Assembly: GCF_036408795.1 (NCBI RefSeq)
Contig: NZ_JAZGJP010000003.1
Location: 127,538 to 191,537, forward strand
Reading direction: 5' to 3'
Source: Olsenella_L kribbiana
GTDB lineage: Bacteria > Actinomycetota > Coriobacteriia > Coriobacteriales > Atopobiaceae
DNA length: 64,000 bases
Shown here piece after piece: positions 8,656 through 16,422 of the stretch. How positions within the stretch are numbered: position 1 is the first letter of the stretch; each line of letters opens with the position of its first letter. The notes under the pieces were generated by a model, which was not told the DNA's origin, ran no database searches, and was given only the letters and a program-made list of their open reading frames with translations. The position numbers were made by a program, and so were the translations under genes.

Positions 8656-8789
8656 ATACTCCCAAGCTTGGCGGCTCTCGCCGCTCCGTCACATCATAGC
8701 AGCTCCTCGAAGGCCTCCAAGCCCCAAGACCTCACGCATCATCCAGTACTTGTCGGCCCGTCAATCGCGCACGGGCCCTCAGCATGAAA

Positions 8790-8820
8790 GGAGGGGGCCC
8801 GGACATTCCGGACTCCCTCC
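8790..8820 (-). terminator. rpmE terminator
   Basis: GGAGGG/CCCTCC and CCGG/CCGG arms form a stem 21 bases past the rpmE stop, followed on the minus strand by CTTTC. Confidence 0.65.
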
Positions 8821-8841
8821 TCCATCTGCTCTCAGTCAGAT

Positions 8842-9276
8842 CTACTCTGCAGCGGGTGCCTCTGCAGCGTTCGTTGCCTCGGCAGCTGCGGTCTCTGCAG
8901 CCTCCTTGGCAGCCTCTGCTGCAGCCTGAGCCTCGGCCTTCTTTGCGTACTCTGCAGCACGCTTTGCCTTCTCGGCAGCCTTGGCCTCCTTTGCAGCCTT
9001 GCGGGCAGCCTCCTGCTCGGCAGCCTTTGCAGCCTTGGCAGCCTTGGCGGCCTTTGCAGCCTCGAGGCGTGCAGCTGCTGCTCCGCCGAACTTGTCGGAG
9101 AAGCGCTGGACACGTCCGCCGGTGTCGACGAGCTTCTGCTGGCCCGTGTAGAACGGGTGGCACTTGTCGCACAGGTCGACGACAATCTCGCTCTTCGTGG
9201 AGCGGGTCTTGAACGTGTTGCCGCAGGTGCAGCGAACGGTGCACTCCACGTACTGAGGATGAATACCTTGCTTCAT
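8842..9276 (-). CDS. rpmE: 50S ribosomal protein bL31 with long Ala/Lys/Glu-rich C-terminal extension
   Basis: The N-terminal 70 residues are a bL31 domain of the zinc-binding (C+) type, starting MKQGIHPQY and carrying the CTCGNTF and CDKCHPFYTG cysteine motifs. It is a component of the large ribosomal subunit near the inter-subunit bridge. The start at 9276 has AAGGAG 8 bases upstream; the frame continues much further upstream but without a plausible start. At 144 residues it is about twice the usual length. The extra 75 residues are a low-complexity Ala/Lys/Glu coiled or helical tail. The 3' end has been duplicated at 8401-8519. Confidence 0.93.
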   Translation of the reverse strand: MKQGIHPQYVECTVRCTCGNTFKTRSTKSEIVVDLCDKCHPFYTGQQKLVDTGGRVQRFSDKFGGAAAARLEAAKAAKAAKAAKAAEQEAARKAAKEAKAAEKAKRAAEYAKKAEAQAAAEAAKEAAETAAAEATNAAEAPAAE

Positions 9277-9471
9277 GGCAGGACTCCTTTGGTAGGTCTG
9301 GTTTCCGACCAGACGAGGGGCTATGGCCCTGATTGTATCCAGGGCTCGCAAGTTAAACATAGTACGCTTTTTCGCGCCTGATGTGCAAGCATTCGCGCAG
9401 AATATGGAGACACTGAGGTGCGCATCTGCGATACTGATGAGCTGAAATGTGGCAGGAGAGAAAGGTCGCGC

Positions 9472-10254
9472 ATGTTTCTCGCGGTCGATGTAGGCAATAC
9501 CCAGACGACGCTTGCGCTCTATGGCACGGGCGGCGAGCATGTGCATGGCTGGCGGCTGAAGACTGACCGCACCGACACGGCAGACGAGCTTCTGGCAAAG
9601 CTCCATGCCTTCTTCGCTGCAGCAGGCCTCGGCGCCACTGCAATCGATGCGGCAGGCATCTCCTGCGTCGTGCCGACGCTTGCCCGCGCCTGGAGAAAGG
9701 TCTTCCTGATCCTGACCGGGCAAGAGCCCCTGATCGTCTCTGCCAAAGACGTGCCCGATCTCGAAATCTCCATGCCCTACCCCGAGACGATCGGTGCGGA
9801 CCGCCTCTGCAACGCCGTCGCAGCCAAGGAGCGCTACGGCTCTCCTGCCATCGTCGTGGACTTCGGCACTGCGACGAACATCGACGTCGTGGACAAGGAT
9901 GGTGCCTTCGTGGGTGGCGCCATCGCTCCCGGCCTCATGCTCTCGGCCGCGGCGCTCTTCGAACGTGCCGCGAAGCTGGCAAGCATCCCGATCGAGGCGC
10001 CCGAGCATGCCCTCGGCAAGGATACGGCAGGCGCGCTCCAGTCAGGCCTCGTCGTCGGCACCGCCGCTATGGCAGAAGGACTCGTCGCACGCATCAAGCG
10101 CGAGATTGCAGCCCCTTCAGCTCCCGTCATCGCCACGGGTGGCTTGGCGCGCACCGTGAGCGAGGCGACCGACCTCTTCTGCGCAATCGACCCCGACCTG
10201 ACGCTTCGGGGCGTCTACCTGATCTGGCACGCCGCGCAGGAGCGGCACTCCTAG
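9472..10254 (+). CDS. coaX: Type III pantothenate kinase
   Basis: Catalyses ATP-dependent phosphorylation of pantothenate, the first committed step of coenzyme A synthesis, using the CoaX (ASKHA-fold) enzyme. Diagnostic motifs are DVGNTQTTLALY at the N-terminus, GADRLCNAVAA in the middle and VDFGTATNIDVV. The 260-residue length is normal. The start at 9472 follows AGGAGAGAAAGG. Its stop overlaps by 4 bases with the stop of the convergent BirA-like gene. In many genomes birA and coaX are neighbours, which supports the reading of the next gene. Confidence 0.95.
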   Translation: MFLAVDVGNTQTTLALYGTGGEHVHGWRLKTDRTDTADELLAKLHAFFAAAGLGATAIDAAGISCVVPTLARAWRKVFLILTGQEPLIVSAKDVPDLEISMPYPETIGADRLCNAVAAKERYGSPAIVVDFGTATNIDVVDKDGAFVGGAIAPGLMLSAAALFERAAKLASIPIEAPEHALGKDTAGALQSGLVVGTAAMAEGLVARIKREIAAPSAPVIATGGLARTVSEATDLFCAIDPDLTLRGVYLIWHAAQERHS

Positions 10255-10961
10255 CCCCGAATCTGGGACTCTGCGGCAGCGAACTCGAGCTCAGACCCGT
10301 CCTCGAGCACGACCGTGGCCCTGCCCCAGATATCGATGCCGGCAAAGCGGCCCTGGGCACGCACGCGTCCGTTCGGATACACGACATCGACGGTCTCGCC
10401 CATGAGGTGGACGCGGTCGAAGTAGCGGTCGAGCACTGGCGCCATGGGTCCTGCTCCGTTCGACTGCAGGCCCTCCTCCCAGACGCGGCACTCAGCAAGC
10501 AGCGCCTCGCGCACGATCTCTGCCAAGGCAGACGCCTGGGGAAGCGCGCCGCCGAATGCTCCTTCGAGCGCAGGCACGGATTCATCGGCTGAGGCAGCCG
10601 TCAGCGTGACCGTTGCGGCACAGAACATGCCGGCATCTCCATATCCTGCCTTCGCGCGCACACGCCCTACCGTCGCGCCTTCGAAGACCACCGTATCTGG
10701 CCAGCCGACAGAAAGGCCCTGCGCTCCTGCGCTCTCGAGCCCTTCGACGACGCCCAGGGCAGAGACCGCAGGCAGGCTCTCGTAGTACGGCATCGGAATC
10801 TTCGGCGCAAGCACGACCGAGACGCAGAGAAGCGACGTACCCTTCTCCTCCGCGACCGCGAAGAAGGCGGTTCCTGCAGGAGCGCCTGCACGCCCTGCCT
10901 CCTCTGCCTTCGCCTGTGCCTCCTCGAAGGAACCGGTCCCGGAAAGCGGCATCTCTTCCAT
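10251..10961 (-). CDS. Degenerate biotin-protein ligase (BirA)-like protein
   Basis: A 236-residue protein aligning by eye with the catalytic and C-terminal domains of biotin-protein ligase. It has LLCVSVVLAP, a central LSVGWPDTVVFEGATVGRV in the place of the KWPNDV motif, and a C-terminal SH3-like part (YPNGRVRAQGRFAGIDIWG). The biotinyl-AMP-binding GRGRxGR loop is missing and the lysine of KWPND is replaced by Gly, so ligase activity is doubtful. It follows folPK with a 3-base gap and is probably co-transcribed. It may be a decayed ligase or a protein with a changed role. Confidence 0.6.
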   Translation of the reverse strand: MEEMPLSGTGSFEEAQAKAEEAGRAGAPAGTAFFAVAEEKGTSLLCVSVVLAPKIPMPYYESLPAVSALGVVEGLESAGAQGLSVGWPDTVVFEGATVGRVRAKAGYGDAGMFCAATVTLTAASADESVPALEGAFGGALPQASALAEIVREALLAECRVWEEGLQSNGAGPMAPVLDRYFDRVHLMGETVDVVYPNGRVRAQGRFAGIDIWGRATVVLEDGSELEFAAAESQIRG

Positions 10962-10964
10962 CTT

Positions 10965-12407
10965 TTATGCCTCCCAGAGGATGCGGCCGAGCTCGCGGCG
11001 GACATGCCCCACGCGCTCTTCAGGCGGCAGCACCTCGACGCCGGAGTGCGCCAGGAAGCGCACGGGGTCGTGGAGCAGATCTTCCATCGGCACGAGCACG
11101 TAGTCACGCTCGCCGAGCCCCTTATGCGGAAGCGTCAGCTTGTTGCCGGCATGGGTCTCCCCTTCATACCACGCAAGGTCGCAGTCGATGGTCCTGGGGC
11201 CCATCGATCCGTCTTCCGGACGTGTGCGCCCGAGCTCCTGCTCGACCTTCATGAGGGCATCGAGGAGCACGAGCGGCGCAAGCTCCGTCCTGATCTCTGC
11301 CACGGCATTCGCGACCTCATCCTTGAGCCCATAGGCAGGATCGGTCTCGTAGGCATGGCTCACGTTCACGACACAGGTGAGCGGGATCTCGTCGATCAGG
11401 CGGCAGGCATGGCCCAGGGTATCGAGCCGCTCGTCCACATCTCCCATATCTGTGCCGAGCGAGATGAAGGCCTGGCGTGCATCCGGGTGGCGCACAGCCC
11501 AGAAGGCATCGACGGCCTGTGCGACCTCGGGCACGTTGTGGACACGCAGAAGCCGGCAGCCGCCTTCGACCGCACCCAGGCAGATGCCGATTGTCGCAGC
11601 ATCGCGTTTGTCTGCTTCCGTGACGCCCGAGACGGCACCGACGAAGCGCTTGCGTGACGGTGCGCAGAGATAGGCATAGCCCATGCTCACCATCTTCGGC
11701 GTCGCACGCTGAATCACGACATCCTCGTCGGCAAACTTGTCAAAGCCAGGACCCGGATCGATGCAGATCCTGTCATGCGCGATGCCGGCACGCATGAGCT
11801 TCCTTGCCTGGTCGCCCAGAAAGCCCATGACCTGACGCATGATCTGCGCCTCTTCGGGAAGCGTGAAGCGCCTGGCCGAAGGAACGCGGCGTGCCACGGG
11901 GCGGTTCGGCCTGTTCACGTCGAGCTCGACAGAGCGCCTCGTCGCATGGGTGCCGAGGCCTTCCTTGTTCCAGTACATGACAATGAGGCCGCAGTCGCTC
12001 TCGGAAGCGACACGCACCATCTCCGGGTCCGTGAAGCCGGTGACATCGTTCAGGATCGATGCTCCTGCCTCGAGCGCGGCCTCTGCGACCTGCGGATGGT
12101 AGGTATCGACCGAGACGATGGCGCCAGCATCGGCCAAGGCACGCACGACCGGAAGGATGCGTGCGAGCTCGGTCTCGGGATCGACCGGTGTCGCTCCTGG
12201 GCGCGTGGACTCGCCGCCGACGTCGATGATGTCAGCGCCGCCGTCGAGCATCTTGAGGCCATAGGCAATCGCAGAGTCGGCGTCGGCGTGCTTGCCGCCG
12301 TCGCTGAACGAGTCAGGGGTCACATTGAGGATGCCCATGATGTGCGGACGCGCCAGCGAGATCTCATGTCCCGCACAGTGCCACGTGGCATAGTTCTCTC
12401 TGAGCAT
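10965..12407 (-). CDS. folP: Fused dihydropteroate synthase / HPPK (FolP-FolK)
   Basis: A 480-residue bifunctional folate enzyme. The N-terminal part is dihydropteroate synthase (MGILNVTPDSFSDGG, DIIDVGGESTRPGA, DPGPGFDKF). The C-terminal part (from about residue 320) is 6-hydroxymethyl-7,8-dihydropterin pyrophosphokinase (FISLGTDMGDVDERLD, GPRTIDCDLAWYEG). Together they pyrophosphorylate hydroxymethyl-dihydropterin and join it to p-aminobenzoate. The order is DHPS first, HPPK second. The start at 12407 was preferred over the ATG five codons earlier because GGAAGGA sits 7 bases upstream. The next gene downstream is BirA-like. Confidence 0.93.
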   Translation of the reverse strand: MLRENYATWHCAGHEISLARPHIMGILNVTPDSFSDGGKHADADSAIAYGLKMLDGGADIIDVGGESTRPGATPVDPETELARILPVVRALADAGAIVSVDTYHPQVAEAALEAGASILNDVTGFTDPEMVRVASESDCGLIVMYWNKEGLGTHATRRSVELDVNRPNRPVARRVPSARRFTLPEEAQIMRQVMGFLGDQARKLMRAGIAHDRICIDPGPGFDKFADEDVVIQRATPKMVSMGYAYLCAPSRKRFVGAVSGVTEADKRDAATIGICLGAVEGGCRLLRVHNVPEVAQAVDAFWAVRHPDARQAFISLGTDMGDVDERLDTLGHACRLIDEIPLTCVVNVSHAYETDPAYGLKDEVANAVAEIRTELAPLVLLDALMKVEQELGRTRPEDGSMGPRTIDCDLAWYEGETHAGNKLTLPHKGLGERDYVLVPMEDLLHDPVRFLAHSGVEVLPPEERVGHVRRELGRILWEA

Positions 12408-12521
12408 GATCGGTCCTTCCATGCCGCAAGGGCAGCAGAATCTGTAGATGGATGGTTTCGATTGTAGCCGTCGCGCGCACCTTGTGCCGCTGAAGGCCGT
12501 ACCTGTGCGTTCTTCGAAACC

Positions 12522-13262
12522 TTAGAAGTCGAAGGTCTTTGCGATATCGCAGGCGCAGATAAGGTCTGCAGCACTGTCACGCGGCCCCGCCTCGAGGTTG
12601 CAGACGACAAGCGTGTCACCCTGGAAGTAGTCCACTAGCCCCGCCGCCGGATAGACGACGAGCGACGTGCCGCCGATGATCAGGACGTCTGCCTTCTGGA
12701 TTGCCTTCACGGCACCGATCAGATTCTCCTCTTTGAGACTCTCCTCGTAGAGCACGACATCGGGCTTCACATCGCTTCCGCACTTCGGGCACTTCGGCAC
12801 GCCTTCCGTATCCAGGATCCACTCCTCGGAGTAGACTGCTCCGCACTTCTGGCAGATATTCCGGTGCGTCGAGCCGTGGAGCTCTATCACATGCCTGGAG
12901 CCTGCTGCCTGGTGGAGCCCATCGATGTTCTGCGTGATCACGCAGTCGAGCTTTCCTTCTTGCTCGAGCTCGGCAAGCTTCCTGTGGCACTGGTTCGGCT
13001 TGGCCGAAGGCACGCACATGACATGGCGATAGAAGTCGAAGAACTCCTCCCTGTGCGTCATATAGAAGCTGTGCGAGAGCATCTCCTCGGGCGGATACTT
13101 GTAGCCACGCTGGTTGTAGAGGCCATTCGGGCTCCTGAAGTCAGGAATGCCGCTTGCCGTGGAGACGCCAGCACCTCCGAAGAAGACCGCATGGTGTGCC
13201 TTCTCCATCACCTTCTTCATCGCAGCCTGTGCATCGGCCGGATTGGTAAGATATTCTCCCAT
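12522..13262 (-). CDS. cobB: NAD-dependent protein deacylase, sirtuin (Sir2) family
   Basis: A 246-residue sirtuin that removes acyl groups from lysines using NAD. It carries the nucleotide-binding motif GAGVSTASGIPDFRS (about residues 31-45), TQNIDGLH, the catalytic histidine in ELHGS, and a four-cysteine zinc module (CQKC and CPKC). Length and motifs are canonical for class U/M bacterial Sir2. It is a single gene, with about 110 bases before the folPK start on the same strand and a divergent patatin gene upstream. Confidence 0.95.
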   Translation of the reverse strand: MGEYLTNPADAQAAMKKVMEKAHHAVFFGGAGVSTASGIPDFRSPNGLYNQRGYKYPPEEMLSHSFYMTHREEFFDFYRHVMCVPSAKPNQCHRKLAELEQEGKLDCVITQNIDGLHQAAGSRHVIELHGSTHRNICQKCGAVYSEEWILDTEGVPKCPKCGSDVKPDVVLYEESLKEENLIGAVKAIQKADVLIIGGTSLVVYPAAGLVDYFQGDTLVVCNLEAGPRDSAADLICACDIAKTFDF

Positions 13263-13325
13263 AGCACCTCATCCCTTCTCGCATGCCACAGTGCTCATGA
13301 GCGCTGTTCCAGAAAGGTCGCAGTC

Positions 13326-14225
13326 ATGGAGACAGCTGCACATGAGCGCCACGTGAGCGATTGCGCACTCCTCTTCGAAGGAGGAGGCTACCGAGCCAGT
13401 TATACCGCAGGCTTTGCCAATGTGCTTCTGGAGCACGGCGTATCGTTCGATTTCGTCTGCGGCGTGAGCGCAGGAGCAAGCCATACGGTCGATTTCGTCT
13501 CGGGAGACCAGGAGCGCGTGAAGAACGCCTTCATCGTGCTCGCAGACAGGCGGCCCGAGGCAGGAGGAGTGCGCTCGTTCCTGACGGGGCACGGCTACTT
13601 CAATGCATGGTACGACTACATCGGCTGCGTCGACGATGGCTATCTGCCCTTCGACTACGAGGCGTTTGCGAAAAACCCGACACCTATCGCGATCCAGTGC
13701 TTCGAAGGCAACACGGGACGCACGCTTGTATGGACGAAGGACGATATGCCCGATGTCCATGAGCTCATGAGGAAAGTCTGGTCAAGCTCGACGCTTCCCG
13801 GCATGATGGAGCCGCAGGTATTGGGCGGCCACAAGCTCTTTGACGGCGGCATAGGAGACGGTGCCGGCATCCCGCTCCACCTGGTCCGCGAGCGCGGCTT
13901 CAAGCGCCTCATGGTCATTGCGACCCGTCCCAAGGGCTACCGCAAGAAGGAGCCGACACCTCTGATGCGCCGCGTCTACCACAGGATCGCAAAGGGAGAC
14001 GAAGCCTTGGAGCAGGCGCTCCAGACAAGGAACGAGCGCTACAACGAGAGCCTGGATGAGCTTGACCGGCTGGAAGAGGAAGGACGCGCCCTTGTCGTCC
14101 GGCCACGCGTCATGCCGGTGAAGTCCACGACGATCGACCGCCCGAAGCTCGAGGATGCCTATGCACAGGGACATGCCCAAGGAGTCGAGGAGTGGCCCCG
14201 ATGGGAGCAGTGGCTCTTTGGCTGA
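13326..14225 (+). CDS. Patatin-like phospholipase family protein
   Basis: A 299-residue patatin-fold hydrolase with a Ser-Asp dyad. It shows the oxyanion loop EGGGYRASYTAG (about 18-29), the nucleophile elbow GVSAG, and the DGG motif in FDGGIGDGAGIPL. The family cleaves acyl esters of lipids; YjjU-type proteins are closest in feel. The start at 13326 follows AGAAAGG; an in-frame extension upstream runs antisense through cobB and is not credible. No signal peptide is seen, so it is probably cytoplasmic. Confidence 0.88.
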   Translation: METAAHERHVSDCALLFEGGGYRASYTAGFANVLLEHGVSFDFVCGVSAGASHTVDFVSGDQERVKNAFIVLADRRPEAGGVRSFLTGHGYFNAWYDYIGCVDDGYLPFDYEAFAKNPTPIAIQCFEGNTGRTLVWTKDDMPDVHELMRKVWSSSTLPGMMEPQVLGGHKLFDGGIGDGAGIPLHLVRERGFKRLMVIATRPKGYRKKEPTPLMRRVYHRIAKGDEALEQALQTRNERYNESLDELDRLEEEGRALVVRPRVMPVKSTTIDRPKLEDAYAQGHAQGVEEWPRWEQWLFG

Positions 14226-14279
14226 GGCCTGAGATACGCTAGTCTTGAAGCATCATTTCCAACCAGCAAGGAGCATCCT

Positions 14280-15059
14280 ATGGGTGATACACATACGCAG
14301 AAGTTCATCTCCTGGAATGTGAACGGCCTGCGCGCCGTCCTCAAGAAGGAGCCAAGCTTCCAGGAGATATTCGAATCGCTCGATGCCGATATCTTCGCAA
14401 TCCAGGAGACGAAGCTCCAGGAGGGCCAGGTCGAGCTCGTCCTTCCCGGCTATACGCAGACCTGGAGCTACGCCGCACGCAAGGGCTATTCCGGCACAGC
14501 GGTCTTCAGCCGCGAGGAGCCCCTCCAGGTGATCCGCGAGATCGGCTCGCCTGTCGCCGAGGACGAAGGCCGCGTCTGTGCCCTCGAATTCCCGAAATTC
14601 TGGTTCGTCTGCGTCTATACGCCGAACTCGAAGCAGGGGCTTGCCCGCATCGACGAGCGCATGGAGTGGGACCGTGCCTACACGGACTTCCTGGCAAAGC
14701 TTGCAAAGGACAAGCCGGTCGTCACCTGCGGCGACTTCAATGTCGCCCACGAGGAGATCGACCTCAAGAACCCTGACACAAACCACGAGAATGCAGGATT
14801 TTCCGACCAGGAGCGCGAGGGCTTCACGAAGCTCCTCGCTGCCGGCTTCCACGATGTCTTCCGCGAGGCGAACCCGACGCTCGAGGGTGCCTATACGTGG
14901 TGGAGCTACCGCATGCGTGCCCGTGCCCGTGGCATCGGCTGGCGCATCGACTACTTCCTCGTGAGCGACGGTGCAGAGGACCGCGTCCAGGACGCAAAGA
15001 TCCACGACGAGATCATGGGATCGGACCACTGCCCGATCGAGCTCGATATCGCACTTTAG
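14280..15059 (+). CDS. xth: Exodeoxyribonuclease III
   Basis: A 259-residue Mg-dependent exonuclease/AP endonuclease for base-excision repair. Family motifs are SWNVNGLRAVL at the start, QETKLQ, CGDFNVAH and the C-terminal SDHCPIE with catalytic Asp-His. AAGGAG lies 6 bases upstream of the ATG. It lies 54 bases after the patatin gene on the same strand and ends in a strong terminator shared with the convergent PHP gene. Confidence 0.96.
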   Translation: MGDTHTQKFISWNVNGLRAVLKKEPSFQEIFESLDADIFAIQETKLQEGQVELVLPGYTQTWSYAARKGYSGTAVFSREEPLQVIREIGSPVAEDEGRVCALEFPKFWFVCVYTPNSKQGLARIDERMEWDRAYTDFLAKLAKDKPVVTCGDFNVAHEEIDLKNPDTNHENAGFSDQEREGFTKLLAAGFHDVFREANPTLEGAYTWWSYRMRARARGIGWRIDYFLVSDGAEDRVQDAKIHDEIMGSDHCPIELDIAL

Positions 15060-15077
15060 CGCAGAACATGCAGCTAC

Positions 15078-15110
15078 GAGAAGAGGCCGGGGTGACCCGG
15101 CCTCTTCTTT
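15078..15110. terminator. Bidirectional terminator between xth and the PHP gene
   Basis: AAGAGGCCGGG and CCCGGCCTCTT arms form an 11-bp stem followed by TCTTTC on the plus strand, just past xth and just before the convergent stop at 15114. Confidence 0.85.
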
Positions 15111-15113
15111 CAT

Positions 15114-15923
15114 CTAGTCGATCTGGATATCTGCGACGTTGGCAACTCTCAGCGCCTTCAGGAACGCATCCTTCGAGCGCGTGGCCACAAGCTCTTCGGG
15201 GAAGTGGATCTCTTCGAGCATCGAGCGGGCAGCATCGAGATGCCCGATATCTGTCGCGATATGGGCATCCGTGCTCACGGCAATCTGGACGCCGAGCTCG
15301 GCCGCACGTTCGGCAATCTTCCGGCACTTCTTGCTGATCTTGCCTGACGGGGAGATATCGAGGCTGTGCTCGTTGATCTCGACCATCTTGTGGAGGCGAG
15401 CTGCCTCCACAAGCACGGGATCGAGCTCGAACTTCAGGCCTGAGCGTCCGATATGCCCCAAGATCGCGACCTTCGGATCCTGCAATGCCTTGATATACAT
15501 CTCCGAGACCTGCACCGGATCGGCGCCATCTGCAAATGCCTTTCCATGCACCGAAGCGATTGCATAGTCGATGCCGCGGAAGACCATGTCCTTCAGGCTC
15601 CGCTTCTTCTGGTACGGCATGTCCGTGATGCCTGTGGGCACGTCGATATCCCAGCCGAAGAGATGTCCCTGCATATCGACGATATCGGCCTCGCAGCCAC
15701 GCAGGACAAAGACCCCGTCCCAGACCCTTGGCCAGACGTCGAGATTGATGAAGAACTGGAAGTTGCGCAGGTCCTGCTCTGTAAAGAGCATCGAGGAGAA
15801 GTGGTCGGTCGAGCCCAGGAGCTCGAGACCCTGGGCCTTCGCTGCCGTCACGTTCTCCTGGATCGTCGAGTAGGCATGGCGGGAGAAGAGCGTATGGGTA
15901 TGGACATCTGAGACCAGATTCAT
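15114..15923 (-). CDS. PHP-domain phosphatase/phosphoesterase (YcdX-like)
   Basis: A 269-residue PHP-fold metal-dependent hydrolase. It has the HTHTLFSRHA motif near the N-terminus, STDHF, a central VHGKAFADGADP, EINEHSLDIS and DAHIATDIG near the end, which supply the trinuclear metal site. Related proteins (YcdX) dephosphorylate small molecules; the substrate here is unknown. The ATG at 15923 follows AAGG; a GTG three codons earlier is an alternative. It is a single minus-strand gene. Confidence 0.85.
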   Translation of the reverse strand: MNLVSDVHTHTLFSRHAYSTIQENVTAAKAQGLELLGSTDHFSSMLFTEQDLRNFQFFINLDVWPRVWDGVFVLRGCEADIVDMQGHLFGWDIDVPTGITDMPYQKKRSLKDMVFRGIDYAIASVHGKAFADGADPVQVSEMYIKALQDPKVAILGHIGRSGLKFELDPVLVEAARLHKMVEINEHSLDISPSGKISKKCRKIAERAAELGVQIAVSTDAHIATDIGHLDAARSMLEEIHFPEELVATRSKDAFLKALRVANVADIQID

Positions 15924-16029
15924 GGAGCACACCTTCTGAAGCTGAAATCGTCTTTTTCATGCCCATCGTAGCGGCAAGGGGGCAGGCACCGCATGGATGC
16001 CTGCCCCCTCTCACGCTATGCCCATATTT

Positions 16030-16422
16030 TTAGGAGCGCTTCTGGCGTGCCCTCAGGCGTGCTTCGGCGAGCTCTGCCTCGGCTTCTGCCGCCTCGGCCC
16101 GGGCCCTGGCAGCACGTGCCTTGGCCTCAGCCGCAGCAAGCGCGAGGTCGTCGTCAGTGGCCTCGACGGTCTCTGTGACCGTGACTTCCTCTCCTGCCTC
16201 CGCACGCCTCACGTTCTTGTGGGCCCAGAGGTTCATGGCCTCAAGGTTCTGGACGGCGTTCAGGCTCTTCATGCGCGGCACGAACCGCGGGCAGTGCCTG
16301 CCGCCTTCTGCGGTATCAGCACCTGACCCTTCTGGTGCCAGGCACACGGCCTTCGAGCGGAGAAAGCCCGGCTTCTCCGTCGAGAGCGCGCACTCCTCGC
16401 AGCTCCTTTTCTTCTTTGTCAT
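16030..16422 (-). CDS. Small cysteine-containing coiled-coil protein, translationally coupled to the aminotransferase
   Basis: A 130-residue protein I do not recognise. The N-terminal 45 residues hold four cysteines (8, 11, 27, 44; CEEC pair), suggesting a metal site. The rest, from about residue 85, is an Ala/Glu/Arg-rich coiled coil. Its ATG overlaps the TAA of the aminotransferase by one base (TAATG), so translation is coupled. Function is unknown. Confidence 0.7.
   Translation of the reverse strand: MTKKKRSCEECALSTEKPGFLRSKAVCLAPEGSGADTAEGGRHCPRFVPRMKSLNAVQNLEAMNLWAHKNVRRAEAGEEVTVTETVEATDDDLALAAAEAKARAARARAEAAEAEAELAEARLRARQKRS

Larger units (their letters stand above)
7961..8789. other. 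Long stretch without a convincing gene; repeats, hairpins and a broken rpmE copy
   Basis: No open frame here has a ribosome site and a recognisable product. The stretch contains two direct repeats (8267-8286, 8377-8396), a duplicated rpmE tail (8401-8519), a 62-base nested hairpin (8594-8655) and a further GGCCCGT/ACGGGCC hairpin (8755-8777). It looks like a scar of local duplication plus possible small RNA signals. Confidence 0.6.
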
